Shown: positions 21,501 through 32,782, counted from the stretch's first letter. The stretch is 64,000 nt of DNA from Oryzias latipes (GCF_002234675.1 NC_019859.2:4309240-4373239), one strand, 5' to 3'. The notes: generated from the sequence alone by a model not told the origin. Numbers and translations are program-made.

Positions 21501-22101
21501 CGACACTTCCTGTAGACGCAGGAACACGCATTTACATTAAAACAAATTCCTCCTTTTTGCGATCCATAACTACATATAAATGTGGGAAAACCAGCTGTCA
21601 TGTCTTAAAAAAGGCAACGGTGAGGTGAAGATAAAATATTTCTTAAGGTTCTGATGGCCTGCTGGAGGACCCCCGTGGCTCCTTCTTGCTAGTTCATGTT
21701 AGTGTCTGTGAATGGGAGGTGGCAACCTCTCGTCCAATCAGAGCACGAGAAATCATCTGCCTTCCTTTTCATGCAAAGTCACTTCCTTTTCATGCAAAGT
21801 CACTTCCTTTTCATGCAAAGTCACTTCCTTGTCATGCATACTCCTCTCTCACACGCATATATATACTTTTCCCCACACGCACATATAAACTCGTCTTTCA
21901 CATACATATATTCTTTAAGAGTGACAATGAGAGTGAGAATGAATGTATGTGTAAGGTAATATATATGCATGCGAGAGAGAGAATATATGGATGCGCAAGT
22001 GAGAATATATGTATGCGAAAGAGAGTATATATGAATGTGAGAGCAAGAATGTATGAATGTGAATGGTTCAGAATAAATAATGTCTTATACAGCCCCTCAT
22101 A

Positions 22102-22390
22102 CCTTCTGACCATCTCTGTACTTTTCCATCAACATTCTCAAAGCAAAAATGGCATCAGTGGTGCTCTTACGGGGCATGAAACCATACTGCTGCTCACAAA
22201 TCTCCACCTTCTTCCTAAGCCTGGCTTCCACTACTCTTTCCCACAGCTTCATTGTGTGGCTCATCAACTTTATTCCTCTATAGTTGCTGCAGTTCTGCAT
22301 GTCACCCTTGTTCTTAAAGATCGGGACCAGAACGCTTCTCCTCCATTCCTCAGGCATCTTCTCACTCTCTAGAATCCTATTGGACAAACT
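22102..22390 (-). pseudogene. RTE-type reverse transcriptase, N-terminal part
   Basis: The frame reads ILESEKMPEEWRRSVLVPIF, NYRGIKLMSHTMKLWERV and QYGFMPRKSTTDAIFALRML, the fingers-region motifs of RTE RT, ending at KYRDGQK. The next residues, ELHC, are on the other side of the nested element at 20,519. Confidence 0.9.
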
Positions 22391-22422
22391 CGTTAGAAAT
22401 GCTTCATATCATAAGCATCATA

Positions 22423-22540
22423 ATTATGATAATGATCTGATGCTTTTTTATGTTCTAGCAGCTCCTTGTGTCCAAAGGTGTACAAATGAGGACAATCCAG
22501 AAAACATCCTGGAGTATTTACTCAAATTTAAAAAATAGAA
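22423..22540 (+). pseudogene. Fragment of the unrecognised ORF (copy Z)
   Basis: Bases 22,423-22,520 match 17,900-17,997 with two differences in 98, including YDNDLMLFYVLAA and CVQRCTNEDNPENILEYL. After this the frame meets TAG at 22,536 and similarity drops. The LINE at 19,442-22,396 landed ten bases upstream. Confidence 0.7.
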
Positions 22541-23077
22541 GAATAAGCTTCCGGCTAAAAATAAGCTTTGCACTCACAAAGTTACAGTTCACTGAAATTA
22601 AACTTGCATAATTCTGAAATATATTTAATAGGGCTGCAAAGTTCCTTTCATATTCAAGTTAGGCTTTTAAGCACAAAACATATCAAATAATATCTAATTT
22701 AGTCAATTGAAGCACTGATAGAATTGAAGGAAATAAGGGTGGAAAATGAAAATTTTCACTTTTTAGCCACTACTGACCATCTCTAAAAGATTTTACTTTA
22801 GTGCTTTGCTGAAACTTTTAGAACAAATCCATCGTAAAACATAACAAAGTATATGGAACTTCATGATCTTGATTTATTAAACATACAAAATTCTCTGTCC
22901 TGGAAGTTATGAATGGCTCTGTACTGTGAAAATAAAACGCAGCTTCTATTGTTGCGTGCAAAAAAACCCTCAAATATAAGATACTTTTTCACTTTGTTTT
23001 TAGTCAGTAACAGGAAGGAAGAGATTTTGAAAGTGCTTTATATAGTATTTTCATCCTGCTACACCCTTTTATTTGCA
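22541..23077 (+). repeat. 3' flank of copy Z
   Basis: The first 190 bases are similar to the flank of copy Y (18,480-18,654). The rest is A/T-rich with no recognised gene. Confidence 0.45.
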
Positions 23078-23500
23078 TGTCTTGCTTCATTATTACCACA
23101 AAAGCTTTGAAAAGCAAATAAACATGTCATGGGATTTCTCTGTAAAGTTTGACCAAATTAAATCACAAATTCATGTTATTGAGTTTTTAAAAACAGCTCC
23201 ATGTGTTAAATGTTTCAGCTAAGAAAGCTCAGCTCTGCAAACTGAAAATGTGTGCTTTATCTTGTTTTCTTTCCCAGCCTCTCTGTTCCAGCCGGTTAAC
23301 TCGTATGGACTCCTCTGGAAAACATATTTAACAAAGAAAATATGTATTTACAGAAACTTAGAGCAGGTTGAGCTTAAAAAAGAGGTATCTGCACTTAAAA
23401 ACAAAGAAAATGTACTATGGTTTTGGACATTTATTTTGAAAGTTTATTCTGTACTTCACAATACCTACTACAAAATAAAAGGTGGTAATGTGAAATAAAT
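23078..23500 (+). repeat. Duplicated segment (copy Z), possible last exon
   Basis: Aligns with 1-215 plus 640-880. After an acceptor-like 'cttgttttctttcccag' (ends 23,277) a frame runs to TAA at 23,496: VNSYGLLWKTYLTKK, then LEQVELKKEVSALKNKENVL with heptad-like leucines, then a hydrophobic and basic end. It might be a terminal exon encoding a short coiled coil. The family is not recognised, and copy X has lost the frame. Confidence 0.45.
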
Positions 23501-24861
23501 GTCAACTAAATTTCCATAAAAGTAAAATAACTTTTTTTTTGTTTTAGAGATTTTTTAATTGTACTTAACAGGATGTTTCCCAAAAAAAACAAAACAAAAC
23601 TTTTATTTATTTTACTGACACTTAAAACCTCTCAAGTGGGGTGAAGAACACATAATCAGTCAAATTCTGATTATTCCCAAACAGCAGAACACCTCATACT
23701 TATTTTGTCATGTTTCTCTAGATGAAGTGATGGGTAAAGAGGATGAAAGAAATGTGGGGTTTTAATACAGGATAGTGGAAAAATCCATTTATCTATTGTT
23801 GCTGCTCATCCTTGTTTATGAACAGAAAAGAATTTTGTTAAGAGAAAAACGATTGTTTTCTTTTGTCTGAAAAAAATTCATTATGAAATGCACAGGTTTG
23901 TATTTTGTTTTATTGAAATAAGAAAGGTGATTAAAAAAAAAAACTCTCAATCTGAACTCAGTCAAATTCAAATCACTAGTTAACTTAGCAGGGATGTATT
24001 TGAATGGTGGGAGAAGCAGAAAATTGTACTATAGAAGTAAAACATGAACACTTCTTTACTCACAAAAATTTGAATTTTATTGTGAATCATCAATCCAAAC
24101 AGAAACTGTAGAGTTAGAAAATGCTTAAAAAACATATAAGATAAAAGTCCTGAAATAAACTTAAACTCAATTAATACAATCAAAATGAATAAATGTTTAC
24201 TTCCTAAAACATTCTAATTCAACAAAAACCACCAGCATCTTTTTTATAATGTTATTGTATTTTTTGTGTGCTATGACCAAAAATATTTCTGGTTAATTTG
24301 GTGAATTTTGTATTAAATGAGCATAACATCCTTTCATATTGCCCATTTAAAAAATGTTAACAGCAATTATCTTATCTTCTGCTCCTCTTTGAAAGTTTGT
24401 CAAAGGCACGTTTCAAAATGTGCTGTATTTAACTTAGACATGAAGCAGGTTAACCTTCTTTTTTACGTTAGATGGCAGTATTGTGCTTTTTTTTACAACA
24501 CATTTTATTCCAATCAAGTTTTTGCTTGAATTAAACAAAAAATAAAATAAAAATATTACATTTGCATCCCAATCTAAATTATTACATATGACGCGCATTA
24601 GGGTCACATTAAAAGATTTTTAAAAAATAACACAAAAAACACAAATTAAAATAAAGTTACAAAATTTTGAGAAAAAAGTTAAAAGTTTACTAAAAAGAAG
24701 TTGCACATTTATTTATAATTTTTTTTATTTCATTTAACAATTTATGAGATGTTATTTATATACACAAATAAAAAAATCGAAATTAAATATACTAAAATCC
24801 AATCTTGAATTTCAAACGAATACATATTTTGTCTATTTTAAATTTCTGAAAATGTAGTTTT
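23501..24861. other. AT-rich spacer, nothing recognised
   Basis: About 1.36 kb of A/T-rich DNA with only short chance frames. No RNA gene, repeat border or conserved motif was seen. Confidence 0.5.
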
Positions 24862-24877
24862 AAAAGGGTCAATGGAA

Positions 24878-27800
24878 CAAAGGTTACTGGAAGTTCAACT
24901 CTAATCTATTAGAGGATGAAGTGGCTACGTTATAAATGAAATCCAAAAAATAACTGAAGACAGACAGTTTACCACTCAGAGGGAGAAATGGGAATTTTTA
25001 AAATTCAAAGCAAGACAGATTTCCATAACTCACAGCAAAAGATTGAGTAGAGATGGTAAACAAAAAGAAATGGAAATTATCAGAGAAATTAACTCTATTT
25101 GTTGTAAATCTCTATTGAGTGAAGGTGAGAAACAGAGACTTTCATTATTGCAAACCTCGCTGGATAACATGTACGTCTCTAAAGCCAAAGGTGCTTTCAT
25201 TAGATCCAGAGCTAAATGGGTTGAAGAGGGAGAGAAAAGTTCGGCTTACTTCTGTAGACTAGAAAAAAGGCGACAAGAGAAAAATGCTGTTAACAAATTA
25301 GTAATTAATGGCAGGGAAAGTACAAATATGGAGGAAATTAAGAGAGAAATTTTCCAATTTTACAGCGGGTTGTACTCTTCCTCTTATTCATCTCAGGATG
25401 CTGATCGCTTCTTTAATCACATCAAGGATTTGGCTCCTAAAGTGGATCAAACCTTTAAACAAGTGTGTGAAGCGGAAATCACTATGAAAGAAGCAGAAAA
25501 AGCCATGAGAAGTTTAGCTTTAGATAAATCTCCAGGATCTGATGGGCTTACTATTAACTTTTACAGACATTTCTGGGAACACTTGAAAGAGCAGTTTCTG
25601 TTGGTCATAAAGGAAATTTCTGAGTCGAACATCCTTCCAACTACCATGAAGCAGGGCGTCATCACCCTGATTCCTAAACCTGGGAAAGACGCCAGACTAG
25701 TTGATAATTTGAGGCCAATATCCCTCCTTAATAGTGATTATAAAATTTTAACCAACATTTATGCATCTAGATTAAAAACATGACTGAATCAGATCATCTC
25801 AGACACACAATCAGGATTCTTAAAAGGACGTTCAATTCACAATAATATCCGGTTAGTTCTTGATCTGATTGACTATAATCAATTAAATGAAGATGATGGC
25901 TTCATTTTATTTTTGGATTTCTTCAAAGCCTTTGACACGGTTGAACACAAATTTATGATTCAGACTTTAGAAATATTTGGATTTGGACCTAATTTCACAA
26001 GTTTTGTTCAAACAATCTATAATGATACAAACAGTGTAGTTATTTTACCAAATGGTATTTCTCCCAGGTTTTTAATTAACAAAGGAATTAAACAAGGTTG
26101 TCCAATTTCACCGTTACTTTTTATAACAGCAACAGAAATGTTATCAATACTTATTAAAAACTCTGGTTTCGGTAAACTCAATGTTCTGGGAGAACAGTTA
26201 GCCATCATTCAGCTGGCAGACGACACGGCCATATTCATGAAGGACAGTCATCAAATACCTGAGATCATTCAGACCGTGGATTTCTTCTCTAAAGCATCTG
26301 GTTTAAAACTAAATCTCAGCAAATGTGAATTATTGCCAATTCACCATTCTGATCAGTCAGTAATTCATAACATTCCTGTTAGGACTGTTGTGAAATATCT
26401 TGGTGTTCATATCACCAAAGATAGCAAAACAATGGAGGAAATGAACTTATGGAAAACTTTAGAAAAATGAAAAGCCAATTTAAACATGTGGTCACAGCGA
26501 GACATTTCTATTCTGGGCAGAGTGTTTTTAACTAAATTAGAATGTTTATCCACATTCATTTATCCAGCATATTCACTCCCAATTCCTAAATCTGCAAGGA
26601 AAGCAATAAACCAGGCCAATTTCAACTTCATCTGGAAAAACAAAACCCATTACATAAAAAAGGAACAATAATTCAGGATTACAGTGCAAGTGGACTTAAA
26701 GCCATAGACTTTGAAAATGTGGATGGTATGATTAAAATAAATTGGCTTAGGTCTTTTCTGCAAAATGAAAGAAATATTTGGTTTCATATTCCTTCAAAGA
26801 TTTTCTCTCATCTAGGGGGCATTGAGTTGCTTCTAAAATGTGACTTTGATTACAGAAAACTTCCTATTAAACTTTCTACTTATCATCAGCAGGTGTTACT
26901 GTACTGGAAACTCATATACAAACATAACTTTAGTCCACACAATACTCCCATATGGAACTGTCGGTATGTTTTATGTAGAAACAAATCTTTATTTTACAAA
27001 AATTGGATTGATAACGGCATTTGGTCATTACTACATATTATGAATGACAATGGAAACATTATCTCATTTGAAACTTTTTCCAGTAAGTTTAAATTAAATG
27101 ATAGAAAACAATACAACAATGTGATCAAAGCAATCCCTCAGACTTTGATCCAAATGTCCTCCAGTTTGGTTCAAAATGTTCAAGTTCAGCTTCCATCTCT
27201 GTTGTTTGATGGTCGACCTGTTCATTCAAAACTTCCAAACTCATTTATACGATCTTTATTTGTTAGAGAACTGTTTCCAACATTTGACAAAAATCATTCT
27301 ATGTCACAGAATTACACAAGAGAGGAAATAAGCAAGTTAAGGTCTCACTTCATTAAATATCCAATTTTCCCTAAATACAAAGAAATCCATTTTAAAATAA
27401 TGAATGCAGTCTATCCGTGCAAAGAACTGTTACACATACGTTTTGGTTTTCCAGAAAATAACTGTTCTTTTTGTGATATAAATATTGAAACACTTGATCA
27501 GTTGTTTTTTGAATGTATGTATGTTTATAGTTTTTGGGAGGATTTCTTTTTTTGGTGCTCTTCAAAGTTTCCCTTTCCTATTTCTATTCAATTACAAAAG
27601 CACATTATATTATTTGGAGTCGTTTTTTTGGTGATAATCTATTTGATTTGACATTCAATACCTTGTTAATTTCTGGTAAATTTTTCATTCACAAGTGCAG
27701 ATTCTTAAAAACCAAACCATTATTCAATACATTTCTTAAAGAAATCAGTTTATATTTTAAATCTCTGACATTGATGAAAAACAAAAATGCAATAAAACAG

Positions 27801-27963
27801 CGTATTTTCATTGAAGATCACAATCCTTAGTACTGTAAACTACAATTCTATATATTTTGTTTTATTTATTTATTTTCTTTTCCTTTTCTCTCTCTTTTTT
27901 GTGTGTAGTTATTATGTGTATGCTTAAAGTTCAAATAAAAAAAAAAGTAAAAAACAAATAAAA
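24878..27963 (+). mobile_element. L1/Tx1-type LINE, 5' truncated
   Basis: Flanked by the direct repeat AAAAGGGTCAATGGAA (24,862-24,877 and 27,964-27,979; the A's overlap the tail). It ends in an A-rich tail of 'caaataaaaaaaaaagt' type. It encodes the reverse transcriptase half of ORF2 and lacks ORF1 and the endonuclease. It ends immediately before the core promoter of alyref, on the same strand. Confidence 0.93.
24900..27652 (+). pseudogene. L1/Tx1-type ORF2 (RT and C-terminal part)
   Basis: Pieces in order: KGAFIRSRAKWVEEGEKSSAYF; ALDKSPGSDGLTINFYRHFW; QGVITLIPKPGKDA; NLRPISLLNSDYKILTNIYA; TQSGFLKGRSIHNNIRL; LFLDFFKAFDTVEH; GIKQGCPISPLLF; the catalytic box QLADDTAIF; GLKLNLSKCELLPI; KYLGVHI. 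A long C-terminal domain ends with a Cys-type motif NNCSFCDINIETLDQLFFEC. Stop codons at 25,782 and 26,468, a frame change near 26,670, and another near 27,640 disable it. The wording of the motifs is that of the fish L1/Tx1 group. Confidence 0.9.
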
Positions 27964-27979
27964 AAAAGGGTCAATGGAA

Positions 27980-28140
27980 AATATGTGCGTCACTTCCGCA
28001 AGCCATTTACGCAACTTCCGCTAACTTCGTTAGCGCGCCATTAGGTTAAGCTGTAAAAGTGGCGCCTGTCGACGGTCCGGTGTCTTTGTTCTTGTTTGTC
28101 TTTCCTCGTTGGTTTCTCGTTCGTCGTTTTTGTCACTACT
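27980..28140 (+). promoter_or_regulatory. alyref: alyref promoter and 5' UTR
   Basis: A short interval holds two exact ACTTCCGC (ETS-type) motifs at about 27,992 and 28,014 and a third similar word, AACTTCG, at about 28,023. It lies in a region turning CpG-rich. There is no TATA box, as expected for a housekeeping gene. Only about 160 bases separate the LINE end from the start codon. Confidence 0.6.
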
Positions 28141-31059
28141 ATGGCCGATAAGATGAGCATGTCTCTGGACGACATTATCAAAATGAATAAAAGAGAAGGC
28201 CGCGGAGGAGGAGGATCGTCCGGACGGGAGAGGGGATCCGGTCGAGCCGGTGGATCGTCGCGGCCGCCGGGTCGCGGTCGACAAAGTAACTTCAGCCGCG
28301 AGAGGACCAACAGACCCGCACCGTACACCAGGGTATGGACGACAGCTAACACACACGCAACAACCATGTGGTTGAAACTAACTTTGTTTTGTGTCTAAAT
28401 ATTAGCTGGTAACACGTGCGGCTAAGTTTGGAAAAACCTCCGTTTTTGGGTTCAATCGGAAGTAATGATCGGGTCAGCAAGTCAATGTAGACGGGATCAG
28501 TTTAGCTGTAAAAAGTTTCTTTAATCCGATCTGGTGAGTTTCTGTGTTTCCGCTTCCTGTAGCAGCAGATGGAGGCGAAGCTTCTCACCTCAAACGTGCG
28601 AGAATCTGACGTGGAAGGAAGAATTTATCTTCAAAGTCGTTTATTATTTCACACACAGTGGGGGAAACGTCACAGGCAACCAATGAAATGTTGGTTCTGC
28701 TCGTAACCTCTTCACATAGGAGAGATTTGACCCACCAAAAGTGAGAATTTAAGTTTTCTGGCTTTTTTGTTTTTCTTTTTACAGGAGGAGCATGAGATTA
28801 GGATAGAGAAGCATAGAGAAGCTGCAGCAATTGTACAGATCTGTTGTGAGGAAGAAGCTGAAAAGTTAAGATCTTGATCTACTGGACGATCCTGATCCCG
28901 AAATATGAGCTGTAAGTCATGAAAAAAGGACAAAACTCGGGATAGAAGTGGCCCAAATCACCTGGACCAAGGCTATGATGAGGAGGAGTTTGAACACCTG
29001 GGAGTGCAAAGGAAATGTTCTGCTGATGGGAAAACCTGGAAAATCACAGGTGGTCTGGATACACCTTTACGTCCTCCTTGTAAGGCCTGATGGGGGAAAT
29101 CCAGGACCTCCTGCTTCGACTGCTGCCCCCATGACGGTTTAAAAGGCCCTATATCTTGCTATTCTTTAGCCTTTCAGAGTACACTATATCTATATAAATA
29201 TGATAAAACGTTACTTAAGAACGATTTTTTAAAGAAATATGATTTATTTCCCTGCCCATAAGTAAGTCGACTCCATCTCTGAGGCTCCGCCTTTCTCTCC
29301 GTGTTCGTTCCGCCCATTTCATGCTATCAACCTAAACCCGGCCTACACGGCTTTTTACCCACAAAAACAAACATCCAAACTTTTCCAAAGATGGTTGTGC
29401 ATATAAAATGAAAGCGTTTAGCTGATCACTACTAGCTCCACTGAAAAAGTGGCTGTGCGTATTAGCCTGGGGGCGGAGCTGGAAGTGCAGACTTCCTGGA
29501 AGGGGCTGTTCCTCACTTTGTGATGTCACTATGTGAGAATCCACTCATTTTTGTGGATTGGGAGGGGCTGTTGCTCAGAGCGCAGCTTTGAGAGGAATAC
29601 TCAGAAATGCATAAACGAATCACAGAACACCGCCTTGAAGTTTTTTATAGCGTGTAAAGAAAATTATAATACACTTAAAAGCTCAAAAAAGACGATTTAG
29701 CATAATGTAGGCCCTTTAAAATAAGGCTCAGAGATTACGTGGATCTCCACTCCATTGTAGGAGTTTCTGCTCTGCTTTTTGCTCACCCTGATCGTCTTTT
29801 GATCGATTCTGAAGGTGTTCCCAGGGGTCTTTCTATCATAATTATGCCTTTTGTAGCCCAAAAAAAAAAAGTTCTCGGACAAAATTTCTGCACAAAACAC
29901 AATTTTCATCAGAGTGGGTCTTTGAGAATAAATGTTTAGAAAACAAAATGTTTCTGATTGCAAAAGAAACACTAGAGAATGCAGGAAGCCGCAAATTTCA
30001 ACAACAAAGGTGCAAAATATGACACAGATGAAACCAAAAAAAAAGCCCCAAGCAGCTTTGATGGTAGTTGAGGCTCAAGAAAAACTCCAGAGTTGCAAAG
30101 TGACCACAAAGAGGACAAGGTGCACCGAACTTAGCATGGCGTACAGAGCGATGGTCCGCGTTCACATAAATCCCTTTCTTCTATCCCCAGCCGAGGGAGT
30201 TGCCGGACAAGTGGCAGCACGACATGTTTGAGGAGCATTCTCGTGGGCCGAGGGCCCAGAGTCCAGAGGCAGACGACAGCTTTGGGGGCAGCAGCAGCAA
30301 GCTGCTCATCTCTAACCTCGATTTTGGAGTTTCTGATTCAGACATAAAGGTAAATCCCGTCCAGCCCGGGGTGTCCGTGTGTAAACGCGGCACATCACTC
30401 ACAGGTGGTCGTTTGCTTTGCCTCTTAGGACCTCTTTGAAGAGTTTGGAACTTTAAAGAAGGCATCGATACACTACGATCGCTCTGGTCGTAGTAAAGGA
30501 GTCGCTGAAGTTCACTTTGTAAATAAAGCAGATGCCCTCAAAGCGATGAAGCACTACAACGGCGTCCCGCTCGACGGTGAGTTTCACTGCGTTGTCTCCC
30601 GTTGGATGTCGGTGGAGAAACTCATCAAACGCCTTCGTGCTTTCAGGTCACCCCATGAAAATCCAGCAGGTGGCCTCAGACGTCGGCACGCAGAGGTCAG
30701 ATGTGCCGCCGTCACTCGGCAAAGAAACGCTCGACTGATGAGATGCATTAAAAGATGTATTTTTACGTATTACAGCTCAAACAAAGGCTTCGACCGAAGC
30801 CGGCTGGGCCAGCCCCGCTTTGAACGGCGGCCAAGGGGGGGCAGCTCTGGTTTCAGAGGGGGGGGCAGCTCAGGCTTCAGAGGCCGGGGCAGAGGCGGTG
30901 GAAACAAACCCCCGGTGACGGCAGAGGAGCTGGACGCTCAGCTGGATGCTTACAACGCTCAGGTGAGAGCGCAGGCGCGCCTCTGTCATGTCCACCAGCG
31001 AAAGCGCTCCGGCTTATTTTCTCTGTGGTCTCTTTCAGTGCCAGATGGACACCAATTAA
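28141..31059 (+). CDS. alyref: Aly/REF mRNA export factor (THO complex subunit 4)
   Basis: Six coding exons: 28141-28332, 30191-30349, 30429-30576, 30647-30695, 30776-30962 and 31039-31059. All have GT-AG borders and matching phases, giving 251 aa (human about 257). The N-terminal motif [11 protein letters not shown] binds the DEAD-box helicase UAP56/DDX39B. A Gly/Arg-rich region follows. One RRM covers about residues 101-178 ([17 protein letters not shown] with RNP2; [11 protein letters not shown] with RNP1). A second RG-rich region and a C-terminal repeat of the helicase-binding motif ([14 protein letters not shown]) end at CQMDTN. As part of the TREX complex in the nucleus it couples transcription and splicing to export by handing mRNA to NXF1. 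It lies upstream of arhgdia in the same orientation, as in human. Identification is firm. Confidence 0.97.
28620..29142. other. alyref intron 1 stretch, unclassified
   Basis: Contains short frames (e.g. 28,948-29,142 +) with no family resemblance. It may be an old repeat, but I could not place it. Confidence 0.3.
29143..29717. mobile_element. Non-autonomous DNA element with AGGCCCTATA ends
   Basis: The ends are inverted: 'aaaggccctatat' on the left and 'gtaggccctttaaa' on the right. It shares long blocks with 53,767-54,342 (e.g. 'gaggctccgcctttctctc', 'agcctgggggcggagctgg') and, in reverse orientation, with 31,598-31,930. It lies in alyref intron 1 and is non-coding. Confidence 0.8.
29885..29930. 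repeat. End fragment of the AGTGGGTCTTT element family
   Basis: 'ttttcatcagagtgggtctt' matches the right end of the element at 32,290-32,782. Only this end is present. Confidence 0.55.
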
Positions 31060-31493
31060 AGGAGCTGGAGGATCCAGCGTCTAATTTTTAGGTCGCCTCA
31101 TGGACTTTTGATGAATCTGACTTAATTCCAATTATGCTTTGAAGCCGTTTCATTGAAGACCAATAAGGTCCATTATTTTTATTTTTTGTATTTTTATAGT
31201 CCAGTTGGTTTTGAGCAGATGTTTGAAAAGTGAACTTTGTAAAGTCAACAGTTTGGCTCAAACCTGCGTTGCTGTTTTCTTTTTTTTTTGGTGACATGAG
31301 TCTATGACGTAACAAATGGTGTAAAATATATTTCCAGGGTTTCTGTCATTTGGTACTGTACACTTCATTTGTGAACCTGTTAAGACTTTTGTATATAAAT
31401 GCAATACTGTGATTATCTTTCTGAAGACGTCTTTCCTTTATTTTGTCCAATCCGTGACGTGTCACGTTATGCCTGTGTGACCTGCTTCACGTT

Positions 31494-31515
31494 TTACATT
31501 AAAGCATCAGGAAAT
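31494..31515 (+). terminator. alyref: alyref polyadenylation signal region
   Basis: ATTAAA at about 31,498 (a common variant signal), 440 bases after the stop codon. It is followed by 'gcatcaggaaattttgtt'. No AATAAA was seen closer to the stop. Confidence 0.5.
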
Positions 31516-31597
31516 TTTGTTAAATATTCTCCTCTGGGGGGCTTTAAAAAACGAATCAGTGGATCCTGTGAGGAATAGAAGGGGTTTATATGTTCTT

Positions 31598-31930
31598 AAA
31601 GGGCCTATATCATGCAAAGTCAAGTGTTTTAGCTTTTAGTGGATTATAATCATTCCTCGAGCAAAACAGGCCCGTATGACGTGTTCCCCATGTCATAAAG
31701 TAGAAACGGCCTCTTCCAGGCTGACGCACACCTCCACAGAGCTAGAGGTGATCGACCAAACATTGTTAATGCTCATCCATCTTTGCAAAAGTTGTTTTTG
31801 TGGGCGAAACGCAGACACACTGCCGAGGCCGGCTTTAGGTCGATGTCATGAAATGACCCACACGAAGCGAAAGGCGGAACATCAGAGATGGAGTTGCCTT
31901 ACCTCTGGGCAGGAAATTTAGCTGCAAAAT
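31598..31930. mobile_element. Truncated AGGCCCTATA-type element, reverse orientation
   Basis: Starts 'gggcctatatcatgcaaag' and continues with words found reversed in the copies at 29,143 and 53,767 ('tgacccacacgaag', 'ggcggaacatcagagatgga'). The far end is missing. Confidence 0.65.
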
Positions 31931-32289
31931 TACCTCATGTAATAAAAAACGATCGTTCTTCAGTGTCCCAAAGGTATTAAATGAACATGCATGGATATAG
32001 TTTGCTCTCCAATTAAGCTACAACTTTTGTTAAACCCAATTGACGTTGATTTTGGAAAACTCCAGTCTGTCCCGCTTCAGGATTTATTTTTGCTGTCCAC
32101 AATTCAACAAAGGATGTCACAGACTACAGATTCTACAGTAAATCCTAAAGCAAAGGTCGTACAGGAACAGCATTTTTACGATTGTATCAATATTAAAACA
32201 TTCACACACAATAAGTTACAATGATCAAGCAAACATAAGAATATATCTTCAGCAACCAGAATCTCACAGTCATCGAGAAAGAGTTTTTG

Positions 32290-32782
32290 TAAAGACCCAC
32301 TAAAAAATTGTGTTTTTAACATGTGCTTGTGGCGTTTTTCTCAAGATAGATGACATATATGTATATAAATTAGTCTAAAAGTTTCATTTTTCAAGCATTT
32401 CTTCATCAGAAGCAGAAGAAAACATGCTGTTTGAAATGGGGCCTTTTTGTGATCTTTAAAATACATCTTTTCTTTTCCTTGACTGAGCTGGAATCTGGCT
32501 AAAAACTCAAAACTGGATGGCTCTGATATTGCCCGCCATTTTTGTTGCACCGGCAATGCTAGGTTGGGTGTGGGAGGGGCTGTAAGCTAGCGTGTTGGGT
32601 GACGGGGAGTGGGGGCTGGGTTGCTCCGTCACAACGGTCCCAGCTTCCACTCAGGGAAGAATTTCTAATGAACTACTGCCGTTCTGCACAATTATCCTAG
32701 AAAACAACTTTTTTCTTCTTCTTGTTTTGTTAAAAATCGTTTTAACAATTGTTCAAAAGATGATCAGAGTGGGTCTTTAAAC
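32290..32782. mobile_element. Non-autonomous element with AAAGACCCACT ends
   Basis: Terminal inverted repeats 'aaagacccact' and 'agtgggtcttt' enclose 493 non-coding bases. Relatives occur at 46,314-46,693 and, more diverged, at 55,319-55,915 and 57,811-58,170. It lies between alyref and arhgdia, about 150 bases before the arhgdia CpG-rich exon. Confidence 0.8.

Larger units (their letters stand above)
20520..22101. mobile_element. Nested element with about 0.5-kb inverted repeats
   Basis: The left arm 20,520-21,093 and right arm 21,621-22,101 are inverted copies. Both start TATGAGGGGC followed by a gtataagacattattta-type stretch. The arms are filled with short variants of 'cacattcatatatactctc' and end at a 'gatggcctgctg/aagataaaatatttc' region. 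It sits within the RTE coding sequence at GCAGCTCCTTCTGACC and has created a 6-bp duplication, CCTTCT, with one later change (CCTTCC on the left). The unpaired centre holds a coding-like stretch and an ATT microsatellite. There is no transposase. The superfamily is uncertain. Confidence 0.85.
19442..22396 (-). mobile_element. RTE-type LINE (Rex3-like), split by a nested element
   Basis: The two halves, 19,442-20,519 and 22,102-22,396, join in one reverse transcriptase reading on the - strand. The whole is flanked by a perfect 16-bp direct repeat, AAATGCTTCATATCAT (19,426-19,441 and 22,397-22,412). It is 5' truncated within the RT domain, as usual for target-primed insertion. The 3' end carries the usual fish RTE tail 'cgctgtggcgacccctgatg' (reverse strand). 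Confidence 0.92.

Noticed and set aside
20560-22080. Regular short repeats that might look like a CRISPR-type array
   Set aside because: The repeats are degenerate 'cacattcatatatactctc' words without constant spacers, lie in inverted arms of a transposable element, and the genome is a vertebrate.
26017-26208. - strand frame inside the L1-type ORF2
   Set aside because: Shadow of the + strand reverse transcriptase.
28030-28367. - strand frames over alyref exon 1
   Set aside because: Shadows of the Gly/Arg-rich coding exon and CpG-rich 5' UTR.
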